A stretch of DNA of 64,000 nucleotides from Anaerolineales bacterium. Its GTDB lineage: Bacteria > Chloroflexota > Anaerolineae > Anaerolineales > UBA11579. Shown in pieces: positions 16,932 to 29,614 of the stretch. Below the pieces are notes generated by a model that saw only the letters and a list, made by a program, of their open reading frames with translations, ran no database searches and was not told the DNA's origin. Position numbers and translations under genes: made by a program. The number at the start of each line of letters is the position of its first letter. Within the stretch, counting starts at the first letter, position 1. The stretch is taken from positions 1 to 64,000 of the forward strand of contig JAHCII010000003.1 of the NCBI GenBank assembly GCA_026129305.1, read 5' to 3'.

Positions 16932-16933
16932 TT

Positions 16934-21223
<4,290 letters not shown>

Positions 21224-21237
21224 CCGACAAAAATCAA

Positions 21238-21266
21238 AGCCCCGCACAATGTGCGGGGCTTTTTTG
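21238..21266 (+). terminator. Intrinsic terminator of rpoC
   Basis: The ten-base arms AGCCCCGCAC and GTGCGGGGCT enclose a 3-nt loop and are followed by a T run. It lies 15 nt after the rpoC stop. Confidence 0.92.
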
Positions 21267-21274
21267 TTGAATGC

Positions 21275-22387
21275 TTAGGGTTTCTGCACGGTGAAATAGG
21301 TGTAGTGATAGGCAATGTGGTCGTTCTGCAAGCCGAGTGAGTCTTTGCCGTCCAGCACGCGGCCGTTGCTGGATTGGGCGGACCAGGTGATGGTGCGCAG
21401 ATTGCCATTCTGCGACTGGCCGGTGATCTCAAAGCGCCCGCCCGGCAGCGTCTCGCGCAGCAGGGCGTTGTACCAGCGCAAGATGCTCTCCGGCCCCTGG
21501 CGGGTGTGCTGCGCGCTGACATGCACGCCCTCGGTATCGTAGAGCGCCGCCACCTTGACCGGGTCATTGGAATTCATGGCGTTAATATAGCGAATGGCGA
21601 TATCCGGCTTCTCTTCCACCGCCGGGGCCTCCCAGCGATAGTCCTTGACCGCATTCCACAGCAGCGAATTATCCCAGCGGGCGTAATACCATTCCCAGAA
21701 GTTAACGCCCGGCAGCTCAAGCTCACGCGCCTTGTCCATAAAGGCCTCGATCTGCTTGGGGGTCGGCTTCCAGGTACCCTCGGGATACACGCAGCCGGTA
21801 GGGATAATGGGGCGCCAGACGCGCAAGGCCTGGTGCTCACGTACCGTGCGCAGCAGCTGCTCGGCAGGGTTGTAGGATTTGATCCAATAGACCTGGGGCA
21901 TATTCAAGTCGCAAAAATCCAAAAAGGTCTCGTAAGGGAAGGGCCGGTGCATGGTGGGAAAGCGAAAGCTGCTCAGGGCTATCGGCGTGCTGGGCAGGCC
22001 TTTGCGCAATTCCTGCATATAGCGCCCGGCGACCGCATCCATGCCAGGCTGCTTGAACTCTATCTCTGCATTGACTACGAAGCCGGGCAGGTTAAACTGC
22101 TGCACGCGCTGGATGGCCATCTGGGCCTCTTTGACCGGGTTGCGGCCATAGACGTACTGCCAGCCCCAGGGCTGGATGCCGCGCTGCCGCAGCGCGGTCA
22201 CCAACTCCGGAACGCGGTCGTACTGAGTGTCACGGTCTACGTTGTAGGTGTATTCACCGTCGGTGATCTTGATCAGCACATGGCTCATCCCCGCCTGGCG
22301 CGCCAATTCCGCGATCGCATTCGGATCGCCGCGCTCCACGCGCTGGATGATCCACAGGTACATTCCTTTGCCGTATAGCATCTGCAT
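21275..22387 (-). CDS. TIM-barrel (glycoside-hydrolase-like) protein with C-terminal SnoaL/NTF2-like domain
   Basis: 370 residues from ATG 22387, chosen because GGAG stands about 7 nt before it; a TTG at 22411 is also possible. The N-terminal 250 residues have the pattern of a (beta/alpha)8 barrel: GMYLWIIQR, HVLIKITDG, PWGWQYVYG, GFVVNAEIEF, NMPQVYWIKS and GVNFWEWYYA. These resemble GH25-type lysozymes and related domains. The last 115 residues (DIAIRYINAMNSNDPVKVAALYD onward) look like a SnoaL/NTF2 fold. There is no signal peptide. E in VNAEIEF could be catalytic. It lies downstream of an HD protein on the same strand. Substrate unknown. Confidence 0.55.
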   Translation of the reverse strand: MQMLYGKGMYLWIIQRVERGDPNAIAELARQAGMSHVLIKITDGEYTYNVDRDTQYDRVPELVTALRQRGIQPWGWQYVYGRNPVKEAQMAIQRVQQFNLPGFVVNAEIEFKQPGMDAVAGRYMQELRKGLPSTPIALSSFRFPTMHRPFPYETFLDFCDLNMPQVYWIKSYNPAEQLLRTVREHQALRVWRPIIPTGCVYPEGTWKPTPKQIEAFMDKARELELPGVNFWEWYYARWDNSLLWNAVKDYRWEAPAVEEKPDIAIRYINAMNSNDPVKVAALYDTEGVHVSAQHTRQGPESILRWYNALLRETLPGGRFEITGQSQNGNLRTITWSAQSSNGRVLDGKDSLGLQNDHIAYHYTYFTVQKP

Positions 22388-22529
22388 TGGCTCCAATCCC
22401 CCTTGTAGCAAGTTCTGTGCCGAAAGTGGTCGGCGACCCCCTTGTTAGGCTGCCATTTCTGTCAAGAAGATATATTAATCGCCCGCGGGGCGGGGGTTTT
22501 AATCAAACTTGACAGCATTGGCAGATCCA

Positions 22530-23099
22530 TCAGGCAGGTTGGCCCTCCAGGCCCAGTTCGACGGCATTGGCCTGCATGGCAGCCAACACATTGCCGGCAT
22601 GCTCCCAAAGCTCCACGCCAAACTCACGGGCGCCGTCCTCGATCTCTTCGCGGTTGGCCCCCGCAGCAAAGGCGCGGTCTTTCCATTTGTTTTTGATGGA
22701 CTTGACCTTGACGTCAGCAATCGCCTTGGAAGGCCGCACCAGAGTGACGGCGGTGATCAACCCGGTAATCTCGTCGCAGGCATACAGCGCTTTTTGCATG
22801 CGCGTGGCACGCGGCACACCCGTGTGGTTGGCATGGCTGAGCACGGCCTGCACCACCTCCTCCGGGACGCCGCGTGCCCGCAAGATCGGCGCGCCGGCCT
22901 GGGGGTGCTGTTCCAGCGTGGGGTGCACCTCCCAGTCAAAGTCGTGCAGCAGGCCCGCCAGCCCCCAGGTCTCCACATCTTCGCCGTACAGGGCGGCGTA
23001 ATGGCGCATGGCGGTTTCCACGGCCAACATGTGGCGCACCAAAGCCTCGTTTTTGACGAACTCGTGCACGATGTCCAAAGCTTCCTGGCGAGAGGTCAT
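22530..23099 (-). CDS. HD-domain hydrolase
   Basis: 189 residues. The HD signature is complete enough to read: His23 (VRHMLAVE), the LLHDFDWE pair near residue 52, HANHTG near 89 and a later Asp in ACDEITG. HD proteins of this kind are metal-dependent phosphohydrolases, often on nucleotides. ATG 23099 has an AAGGAAG ribosome site. A TAGAAT -10 box at 23127-23132 follows the hairpin at 23134-23159, which separates it from phnE. Substrate unknown. Confidence 0.8.
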   Translation of the reverse strand: MTSRQEALDIVHEFVKNEALVRHMLAVETAMRHYAALYGEDVETWGLAGLLHDFDWEVHPTLEQHPQAGAPILRARGVPEEVVQAVLSHANHTGVPRATRMQKALYACDEITGLITAVTLVRPSKAIADVKVKSIKNKWKDRAFAAGANREEIEDGAREFGVELWEHAGNVLAAMQANAVELGLEGQPA

Positions 23100-23126
23100 G
23101 GCAGTCTTCCTTTGCGAACGGTGGGG

Positions 23127-23132
23127 ATTCTA
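23127..23132 (-). promoter_or_regulatory. -10 box of the HD-domain gene
   Basis: TAGAAT on the minus strand, 27 nt before ATG 23099, directly downstream of the phnE hairpin. Confidence 0.4.
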
Positions 23133-23133
23133 A

Positions 23134-23159
23134 CATCCCGCCCCTTGCGGGGCGGGATG
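23134..23159 (-). terminator. Hairpin after phnE
   Basis: Perfect 11-nt GC-rich arms (23134-23144, 23149-23159) around TTGC, 35 nt after the phnE stop. There is no T run, so it may be a weak terminator or a 3'-end stabiliser. Confidence 0.5.
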
Positions 23160-23193
23160 CTTTAGGTGTACGTCAAGCCAAACTCAGCCGCGG

Positions 23194-25026
23194 CTAGGTA
23201 TAGCGCTCACGCACCACCGAGCTGATGTAGTCCAGCGTGGCCACCACGATGGCGATGGCCACCATCTGCGTGCTGGCGCCGCGGTAGTTAAGCAAGTTGA
23301 TGTTCTGCTGCAGCAGGAAACCAATGCCGCCACCGCCCACAAAACCGATGATGGTGGACATGCGCACATTGATGTCCCAACGGTAGAGCGTGTAAGCGAT
23401 GTAGGGCGGAATGATCTGCGGGACGACGGCGTAGATGATGGTCTGCAGGCGATTGGCACCCGTGGCCTGCACAGCCTCCATGGGGCCATCAGCAATGCTC
23501 TCGACCTGTTCAGAGTAGAGCTTGGCCAGGCTGACCACGGTATGCAGAGCCAGCGCCATCATGCCAGCGAATGGGCCAATGCCGACGGCGATCACAAACA
23601 CGATCGCCATCACCAGCGCCTCGATGGAGCGCAGGGCGTTGAGGATCGTGCGGATCACGAAGTACAGGGCGGTTCCAACCGGCAGGGTGTCCTTTGGCTG
23701 CGTAAGCAAAGCCAGCAACACACCGCCGGCAGCGCCGACGGCGGCCGGGATCCACAGCGTGCTGACCGGATTGCCGATTTGATACAGCCACTCCGCCGCG
23801 GAGCCCAACAAGCCAAAGATCACGGCGCCGACCAGACCGCCCAGCACCAGGTTCATGGTCTTGACCGCCCCATTCGGCAGGCGTTCGGTGGCTTGCTGAC
23901 CAATACGGGCCAGCATGCCGCCCAGCGCCCCACCGCCCAACAGAGCGGCGATGGTGGGCACCAGCAGGGTCAGGATCTGACCCATGCGGAACAGGAAATT
24001 GCCCAGGAAGGCCACACCAGAGAAGCGAGCTGCCAGCTGGGGACCCAAGCTGCTCATCGCCCCGGCCAGCGCATAGAAGGCGTAAATGCCCAGGACGATC
24101 ACGGCAAAAATGACCGCACCGCGGGTGACACGCAAAGCCAGTGGCGGATTGACCTCGTCTTCCACCGGGATGGCCCAGCGGATGGCGAGGTTGGCGATGA
24201 TCGGGATGAGCACGGCGCTGGCCAGGGCCAGCGGCAGGACAGTCACATACGAACGGGTGAAGTCACCGATCCATAAGGTGAGCTGGTAAGCGAGATAGAT
24301 GCCGGCGGCCCAGCCCAGGATGTTAAGCGCAATGCTGGCGATCGGGCTGCGCACCGGCCGCATCAGGTTGCGGGCAGCGGTAAAGCTGATCGGAATGGCC
24401 AGGATGGTACCAATCGTGGTGGCGAGCAAGGCCATAAAGACCGTCTCAACGATGCGATCCCAAGTGTCACGCGCGTTTTGGGTGAAGTAAGGCAGGCCTT
24501 CATTCTGGCGCATGGTGACACGGATGTATTGGACATCTTCACTCTCACGGTTAGGCAAGGTGAAGTCCATGGAAAAATTGCCCTGAGCATCTGTATTCGC
24601 AATGAGCTGGCCCAATGCAACCGGGTTCTCGGGGTCGCTGCCGGGGACAAAGCGCAGCGGTCCTTCCACGTTGGGGGCAAAGTTGAAGCCCTGGACGTGG
24701 ACCACGTCACCAGGCGCGCCGCAGGCCGGCGTGACAGTGATGTGACTGCCATCCTGCGAGACACTCATATCCCCAGGGAGGCCCCCGGCCGGGCAGGGCA
24801 CGTAGATGGGCGCCACACGCGGCTCCAAGACCTGGTCATATTCGATCAAGTCAGGGCGGAAGATGGCGCGCAGCACGCGCACCAAACTTTCCTGGCGGCG
24901 TTCGCTTTGCAGCTCGCTCAGGTTAACCCGGGTGACTTCTGCGCCGTAGGCATAAACCAGCACACCCAGCAGGACAGCCACGCCGAGCGTGACCGACTTC
25001 CAAACGTTCGGTTTCTTCTCTTGCAT
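23194..25026 (-). CDS. phnE: Phosphonate/phosphate ABC transporter permease, enlarged PhnE
   Basis: 610 residues; usual PhnE permeases have about 260-300. A first TM (about 8-30) is followed by about 150 extracytoplasmic residues with a beta-sandwich look (VTPACGAPGDVVHVQGFNF and NFSMDFTLP), then the MetI-like membrane domain. The typical PhnE loop EALVMAIVFVIAVGIGPFAG and the coupling EAA-like region (EQVESIADGPMEAVQATGA) are near the C-terminus. The membrane domain also has a long insertion between early and late helices. It is 4 nt downstream of phnC in the same operon. Substrate could be phosphonate, phosphite or phosphate; no C-P lyase gene is in the window. Confidence 0.85.
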   Translation of the reverse strand: MQEKKPNVWKSVTLGVAVLLGVLVYAYGAEVTRVNLSELQSERRQESLVRVLRAIFRPDLIEYDQVLEPRVAPIYVPCPAGGLPGDMSVSQDGSHITVTPACGAPGDVVHVQGFNFAPNVEGPLRFVPGSDPENPVALGQLIANTDAQGNFSMDFTLPNRESEDVQYIRVTMRQNEGLPYFTQNARDTWDRIVETVFMALLATTIGTILAIPISFTAARNLMRPVRSPIASIALNILGWAAGIYLAYQLTLWIGDFTRSYVTVLPLALASAVLIPIIANLAIRWAIPVEDEVNPPLALRVTRGAVIFAVIVLGIYAFYALAGAMSSLGPQLAARFSGVAFLGNFLFRMGQILTLLVPTIAALLGGGALGGMLARIGQQATERLPNGAVKTMNLVLGGLVGAVIFGLLGSAAEWLYQIGNPVSTLWIPAAVGAAGGVLLALLTQPKDTLPVGTALYFVIRTILNALRSIEALVMAIVFVIAVGIGPFAGMMALALHTVVSLAKLYSEQVESIADGPMEAVQATGANRLQTIIYAVVPQIIPPYIAYTLYRWDINVRMSTIIGFVGGGGIGFLLQQNINLLNYRGASTQMVAIAIVVATLDYISSVVRERYT

Positions 25027-25030
25027 GGCC

Positions 25031-25783
25031 TTAACCTACCCGCTCGGCGTCTTTGCCGTAAATTTCTTTGAACTTGGCGTCGTTGATCTTTTTGGGTCCA
25101 CCTTCAAAGACCAGCTTGCCCTGGTTAAGCGCCACGACATAATCTGAATAACGGTGCACCAGATCCAAAAAGTGCAGTGAGCAGATCACGGTGACTTTGT
25201 CTTCCTGGTTGATCAATTCCAGATATTTCATGATGCTGTGCGCCAGCACCGGGTCCAGGCTGGCCACGGGCTCATCAGCCAGCAGGATGCTGGGGTCTTG
25301 CATCAAAGCCCGGGCGATGCCGACCCGCTGCTGCTGGCCGCCGGAGAGCTCGTCGGCGCGCACGTTGGCCTTGTCAGCAATGCCAACGCGTTCGAGTTGC
25401 AGAATGGCTTTTTGGATGTCTTCTTTGGGGAAATGATTGATCAAACTGAAGGCCGGGTTGAGATAGCCCAAGCGCCCCGCCAATACATTGGTCAGCACGC
25501 GAGAGCGATTGACGAGATTAAAGTGCTGGAAGATCATGCCGATCTTGCGGCGCATGCGGCGCATCTCTTCAGGGGAAAGCGAAACAAGGTCGACACCATC
25601 CCAAAGGATCTGGCCGCTGGTCGGCTCGATCAGCCGGTTGATGCAACGCAGCAGCGTCGATTTACCGGAACCACTGAGGCCGATGACCGCCAGGAACTGG
25701 CCGTCGGGGATGTCAAAGCTTACATCGTCGAGGGCAACCACCCCGCTGTCGTAGACCTTGGTCAGGTTTCGAATTTGTAGCAT
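25031..25783 (-). CDS. phnC: Phosphonate/phosphate ABC transporter ATP-binding protein
   Basis: 250 residues, the usual PhnC length. Walker A is GLSGSGKST (35-43), the ABC signature is LSGGQQQRVGIARAL and Walker B is ILLADEPVASLDP. It powers import with PhnE and receives substrate from PhnD. It lies 128 nt after phnD, beyond a strong hairpin, so it is probably made at a lower level than the binding protein. Confidence 0.93.
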   Translation of the reverse strand: MLQIRNLTKVYDSGVVALDDVSFDIPDGQFLAVIGLSGSGKSTLLRCINRLIEPTSGQILWDGVDLVSLSPEEMRRMRRKIGMIFQHFNLVNRSRVLTNVLAGRLGYLNPAFSLINHFPKEDIQKAILQLERVGIADKANVRADELSGGQQQRVGIARALMQDPSILLADEPVASLDPVLAHSIMKYLELINQEDKVTVICSLHFLDLVHRYSDYVVALNQGKLVFEGGPKKINDAKFKEIYGKDAERVG

Positions 25784-25860
25784 GGCACTCCTGTCTTCAG
25801 GCTTGGGCTGTGGCGATCCTGAGGAATGAAATTATAAAAGGAAAATGAAGGGCGATGGAT

Positions 25861-25897
25861 AACAAAAAGAGCAGGGCAATGCCCTGCTCTTTTTGTT
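25861..25897 (-). terminator. Strong hairpin between phnD and phnC
   Basis: Perfect 17-nt arms around a 3-nt loop; on the minus strand the stem ends in CTCTTTTTGTT. It is an intrinsic terminator by form. Because phnC and phnE follow, it probably acts as a partial terminator that favours the phnD message. Confidence 0.85.
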
Positions 25898-25911
25898 ATT
25901 TGCGATTCGGT

Positions 25912-27039
25912 TTAGCGGAAATCGTCCAGGGTCTGGCCAGTCACAGCCAGCAGACCACGGATGATGTCGTAGGTCGCGTCGCTGGCCGGGAAGATGCCGG
26001 ACCAATCGTAGAAGTCGGGGTTACCGATCGATTCAGCCCAAGCGTCGGTCTCAGCGAAGGCCAGCAGAGCGGCTTCGATCTGAGCACGCAGGTCAGCCGG
26101 GAATTCCGGACCGAAGGACAGCGTGTCGTTGGGGATCTCATCCGAGAGGGCCAAGATGCGCACCTGCTGGGCCACGTCAGGGGCCTCAGTGCGGATGTTG
26201 GCGCGAGCGTCAGCGACGCGCCAGCCTTCGCAGAGCAGGCGGCTGCCGTCTTCGTTCGGGGCGCAGGCATCCAGCACGTCAGCCGGGACATCATACATGT
26301 CCGGGGTCACGCGGCCAGCCTGCCAGTCCTCATAGCTCCAGGCGGGGTTGCCATCCGGATCCAGCGGCACAGAGTAGAAGGTGGTGCCGAAGTCGACCGA
26401 GCCGTTGTACACAGCCTGAGCCGCCTGGTTGTGGCCGCCGGTTTCGGTCAGTTCACCCGGGGTCACACCCAAGTTGTTCAGGGTGACCAGGGGGAAGAGG
26501 TAACCGGAGGTGGAGGTCAGGGTGCCGTAGCCCCAAGAGGCGCCTTCCAGGTCTTCCAGAGTCTGGTATTCGCTGTCGCGGGCCACAATGAACTGGGCCC
26601 AGTAAACCGGGAAGCCGAAGCGGATGGCCATAAAGGCCACGTCCACGCCGCACAGGTCATTGGCGATGACATAGCCCAGGGCGGGGATGAAGCCCATGGT
26701 GTTGTCCGGGGAAGCGCACATCTCTTCGATGGTGGCTGCATAAGAGGTGGGAACAGACGCCTCAAAGTGCAGGCCAGTGGCCTCTTCCAGAGCCGCAGCC
26801 ATCACCTCACCGCCGGTGATGATCACGGTGGTGTCCACAGACGGCACAAACAACACCTTGATCGGGTTGTCTTCGGTACCAATGTTGTGGGTGGGTTCAG
26901 CAGGGACTTCTTCTACCGGGGCTTCTTCAACAGGTTCTTCGGGTGCGGGGGTTTCCGCAACAGGGGCGGGACCGCATGCGCTCAGCAAAATGGCCGCCAA
27001 GGCCAGCAAGCTAAGCAAAAGGGTGAGGCGATTGCGCAT
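25912..27039 (-). CDS. phnD: Phosphonate/phosphate-binding lipoprotein
   Basis: 375 residues. A lipoprotein signal peptide ends in the lipobox LLSAC (Cys22), followed by a Pro/Glu-rich linker of about 30 residues. The mature domain has the PhnD/PhnD-like fold marks: VLFVPSVDTTVI, GFIPALGYVIAND, a YWAQFIVARDS strand and WGYGTLTSTSGYLFP, the T/S-S-G loop that binds the oxyanion. AAGGAG stands 8 nt before the ATG. It is the first gene of the phn operon, divergent from folC. Confidence 0.92.
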   Translation of the reverse strand: MRNRLTLLLSLLALAAILLSACGPAPVAETPAPEEPVEEAPVEEVPAEPTHNIGTEDNPIKVLFVPSVDTTVIITGGEVMAAALEEATGLHFEASVPTSYAATIEEMCASPDNTMGFIPALGYVIANDLCGVDVAFMAIRFGFPVYWAQFIVARDSEYQTLEDLEGASWGYGTLTSTSGYLFPLVTLNNLGVTPGELTETGGHNQAAQAVYNGSVDFGTTFYSVPLDPDGNPAWSYEDWQAGRVTPDMYDVPADVLDACAPNEDGSRLLCEGWRVADARANIRTEAPDVAQQVRILALSDEIPNDTLSFGPEFPADLRAQIEAALLAFAETDAWAESIGNPDFYDWSGIFPASDATYDIIRGLLAVTGQTLDDFR

Positions 27040-27161
27040 AGGAGCTTCTCCTTTGGATTATTTGGTGCTGGGAGCCCAACACTAATTGAAATGATACTTG
27101 ATATTCGTCCTACGAGTACCTTAAAAACTTGTTTGCCCAGGGCAAAGCGGGGTTTTCTCCG

Positions 27162-27167
27162 TACAAT
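27162..27167 (+). promoter_or_regulatory. -10 box of folC (leaderless)
   Basis: TACAAT lies 6 nt before the GTG at 27174. There is no ribosome site in between. The mRNA would begin at or within a base or two of the start codon. Confidence 0.55.
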
Positions 27168-27173
27168 CAGGGC

Positions 27174-28487
27174 GTGTTAACCGCTTTTCTGGAGCGTTTG
27201 CCGGATATGGCCGCAAGAAACCAGGCCGGCATGCGCTCCAGCGACTTCACCCTGGAGCGCATGCATGCGCTGCTGGCCGCCCTGGGCAACCCTGAGCTGA
27301 GGCTGCGCGGCATCCACATCGCTGGCACGCACGGCAAGGGGTCCGTGGTGGCGCTGTGTGCGGCGGCGCTGCAAGCAGCCGGCTACCGTGTGGGGTGGTT
27401 CACTTCGCCCCATGCGGCGGGCGCGCTGGCGGGCATTCAACTGAACGGCACAGCGGTGACCCTGCCCGAACTGGAAGCCAGCTTCGCCGGGATGCAATCC
27501 GCCCTGGCCAACCGGGCGGACTGGACCCACTTCGAGGTGGTGACTGCCCTGGCCTACACACACTTCGCCCGCCAGGAAGTCGATGTGGCGGTGATTGAAG
27601 CCGGTCTGGGCGGGCGGCTGGACGCCACCAATGCCTGGACGCCCAGCGTAAGCGTGATCACCCCGGTGGACTACGACCACACCAGTATTCTGGGGGGCCA
27701 GTTGGCGCAGATCGCGGCGGAGAAGGCCGGCATCATCAAGCCGGGTGTGCCGGTGGTGCTGGCCGGGCAGGCGGCCGAGGCGCGGCGCGTGCTGCACCAG
27801 GCCGCGGCAGAGCAGGCCGCGCCGCTGGTGGAAGTTGGCGAGCAATGGGGCTACCGCACTGGGGAGCACAGCCTGGCCGGCCAACAGTTGTGGGTCTGGT
27901 CACAAGAGCAGCCCGAAGAGCCCATCCCGCTGCAGATCGGCCTGCTGGGCCGCCACCAGGCCGGCAATGCGGCCACGGCCTACGCCGCGCTGCACACGCT
28001 GCAGGCCGCCAGCGGCCTGAGCATACCGCGGGCGGCGGTGCAGGCCGGCTTTGCCGCAGCACGCTGGCCGGGTCGCTTCGAGCTATTGCAGGATGCGCCC
28101 GCCGTGGTGCTGGACGCGGCCCACTCCCCCGGGGCCGCCCAGGCGCTGCGCCAGGCGTTGGACGATTACTTCCCCGGGCAGGAGTTGGTGCTGGTGCTGG
28201 GGGTCTCGGCAGACAAGGACCTGGCCGGGCTGCTGGCCCCACTGCAAGAGCGCATTGCGGCGGCCATCGCCACACAGTCTGGACATGCCCGCGCCATGCC
28301 GACCGGGACGCTGGCCGCCCGCTTGCAGCAAGCCGGGCTGACCACCTGGGCCGAGCCGGACCCGCAGCAAGCCCTGCGCGCCGCGCTGAGCGCTGTGCGG
28401 CCGGGGCAGCTGGTGCTGGTCTGCGGCTCCGTCTTCCTGGTGGACCAAATCCGGCAGCTGCACCGCGCCGCAAAATGCACGGCATAG
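27174..28487 (+). CDS. folC: Folylpolyglutamate synthase / dihydrofolate synthase
   Basis: 437 residues. It adds glutamate to folates (and to dihydropteroate in bifunctional forms). The Mur-ligase family P-loop is AGTHGKGSV, and GLGGRLDATN is the folC signature; VITPVDYDHTSILG and EKAGIIK are the metal and carbamylated-lysine regions. GTG 27174 was chosen over TTG 27129 because it gives the usual N-terminus and follows a -10 box by 6 nt. With folD at 62675 it is one of two folate genes in the window. Confidence 0.95.
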   Translation: MLTAFLERLPDMAARNQAGMRSSDFTLERMHALLAALGNPELRLRGIHIAGTHGKGSVVALCAAALQAAGYRVGWFTSPHAAGALAGIQLNGTAVTLPELEASFAGMQSALANRADWTHFEVVTALAYTHFARQEVDVAVIEAGLGGRLDATNAWTPSVSVITPVDYDHTSILGGQLAQIAAEKAGIIKPGVPVVLAGQAAEARRVLHQAAAEQAAPLVEVGEQWGYRTGEHSLAGQQLWVWSQEQPEEPIPLQIGLLGRHQAGNAATAYAALHTLQAASGLSIPRAAVQAGFAAARWPGRFELLQDAPAVVLDAAHSPGAAQALRQALDDYFPGQELVLVLGVSADKDLAGLLAPLQERIAAAIATQSGHARAMPTGTLAARLQQAGLTTWAEPDPQQALRAALSAVRPGQLVLVCGSVFLVDQIRQLHRAAKCTA

Positions 28488-28489
28488 GT

Positions 28490-28495
28490 CATAAT
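28490..28495 (+). promoter_or_regulatory. -10 box of the Gmad2 lipoprotein gene (leaderless)
   Basis: CATAAT stands 6 nt before ATG 28502, just past the folC stop. No ribosome site is visible. Confidence 0.35.
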
Positions 28496-28501
28496 TTTGG
28501 C

Positions 28502-29368
28502 ATGATCAAAGCCCTTTCAGTTTCCGCCTTGCTCTTCCTTCTATTGGCAGCTTGCGCCCCGGCGCCAACCATCCCGCCCACCAGCACAGACATAGCGCTG
28601 CCGCCCCTGCCCACGCTGGACGGCACCATCCCGCCGGTGGAGCCCAGCGCGGTGCCCACCGGGCCGGAAAGCGCCCTGGAGGCCATATTGCTGGCGCTGC
28701 CCGGCGCCGGTTCACGGCTGACCTCGCCGGTCAGCGTGCAGGGCCAGTCCCGCCCGACTTTCGAGCAAAATTTGGTGATCGCTATTTACGGACAGGAAGG
28801 CGAAGAGTTGGCCCTGCAGCCCACCACGATCCAGGCGCCAATGGGCGAGCCGGGCGGCTTCAGTGCCGAAATCGCCTTTGTGGTGACCAGCGAGCAACCC
28901 GGCCGCATCTCAGTCTTTGAAACCAGCGCGCTGGACGGCGGCATTGTCCACCTGTCCAGCGCTGAAGTGACCCTGCTGCCCGGCGGCGAAGCCCAGGTGA
29001 TCCCGGCGGAATTCCACTTCGAGGTGATCAACATCACCGCGCCGGCCGCACTGGCGCAGGTCAGCGGCGGGCAGATCGAAGTCAGCGGTTTCTCGGACTA
29101 TTTCTTTGAATCCAACCTGGGCCTGGCGCTGTGCGGCCCGGGTGGCGAGGGTGCGCCGCATGAGTTGTGCGGCACGGAAGATAATGTGCTGGCGCTGAGT
29201 TTCGCCACGATCCAGTCGCCGGATATTGGCCAGCCCGGTCCGTTCAGCGGACAGTTAAGCTATACCGTGAGCGAGCCTGGGCCGGCCCGGATCGTAGTGT
29301 ATGCTCAGTCGGCGCGCGACGGCGGCCTGCTGCATCTGAGCAGCATTCCGATCACGCTGGCGCCGTAG
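28502..29368 (+). CDS. Lipoprotein with two Gmad2-like immunoglobulin-type domains
   Basis: 288 residues. The signal peptide ends in LLAAC (lipobox Cys18) and a Pro/Thr-rich linker follows. Two copies of a beta-sandwich unit come next, each beginning '(T)SPVSVQG...FEQNLVIAIYG' or 'VSGGQIEVSGFSDYFFESNLGLAL' and ending '(L)LHLSS..I/VTL(L/A)P'. This is the Gmad2 pattern, first named from spore-germination contexts but common in lipoproteins of non-sporing bacteria. It is probably anchored outside the membrane. Binding partner unknown. It lies 14 nt after folC. Confidence 0.75.
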   Translation: MIKALSVSALLFLLLAACAPAPTIPPTSTDIALPPLPTLDGTIPPVEPSAVPTGPESALEAILLALPGAGSRLTSPVSVQGQSRPTFEQNLVIAIYGQEGEELALQPTTIQAPMGEPGGFSAEIAFVVTSEQPGRISVFETSALDGGIVHLSSAEVTLLPGGEAQVIPAEFHFEVINITAPAALAQVSGGQIEVSGFSDYFFESNLGLALCGPGGEGAPHELCGTEDNVLALSFATIQSPDIGQPGPFSGQLSYTVSEPGPARIVVYAQSARDGGLLHLSSIPITLAP

Positions 29369-29391
29369 GCAGTTGTTAGCAATTAGGGGTT

Positions 29392-29409
29392 AGCTTACAG
29401 CTGTAAGCT
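29392..29409 (+). terminator. Palindrome after the Gmad2 lipoprotein gene
   Basis: A perfect 18-nt palindrome 23 nt after the stop, followed by TTAAG. It is a weak terminator candidate. The rest of 29369-29614 holds only the repeat at 29519-29563 and the opposite-strand terminator; I see no gene there. Confidence 0.35.
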
Positions 29410-29518
29410 TTAAGCGAAGAACCTGGCGCACAAACCACCAGGCATGGAAAATCCTTTTTCGTGATTGGCAAAATCAAGGTGAGCTAACAACCAAGCGGCA
29501 GGCAAGCCGAGGTTAAGG

Positions 29519-29563
29519 TTGCTTCGTCGGCCCTGGCGTTGCCGGGCCTCCTCGCAATGACGA
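29519..29563. repeat. Small dispersed palindromic repeat of the TTGCTTCG...CGCAATGACG type
   Basis: TTGC-TTCGTC-GGCCC and GGGCC-TCCTC-GCAA form imperfect inverted arms about a 10-nt centre. Short elements with 'TTGCTTCGTC ... CCTCGCAATGACG' ends are known in many bacterial genomes as intergenic palindromes. A related scrap is at about 40614-40645. Confidence 0.5.
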
Positions 29564-29576
29564 TTTGTGAAACAAA

Positions 29577-29604
29577 AAAGCGGCGGGCTTGTGCCCGCCG
29601 CTTC
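29577..29604 (-). terminator. Intrinsic terminator of the recG-coaD-side operon
   Basis: Eleven-nt arms (29578-29588, 29593-29603) around TTGT. On the minus strand a run of six T follows. It lies 11 nt after the stop of the coiled-coil gene. Confidence 0.9.
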
Positions 29605-29614
29605 GGCTTGTATA

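Noticed and set aside
25861-25897. Riboswitch in the phnD-phnC gap
   Set aside because: The only structure is a simple long hairpin with a T run; no multi-helix element or conserved motif was seen.
25855-27180. 441-codon plus-strand frame over phnD
   Set aside because: It runs through the terminator hairpin and mirrors the lipoprotein gene; no supporting signal.
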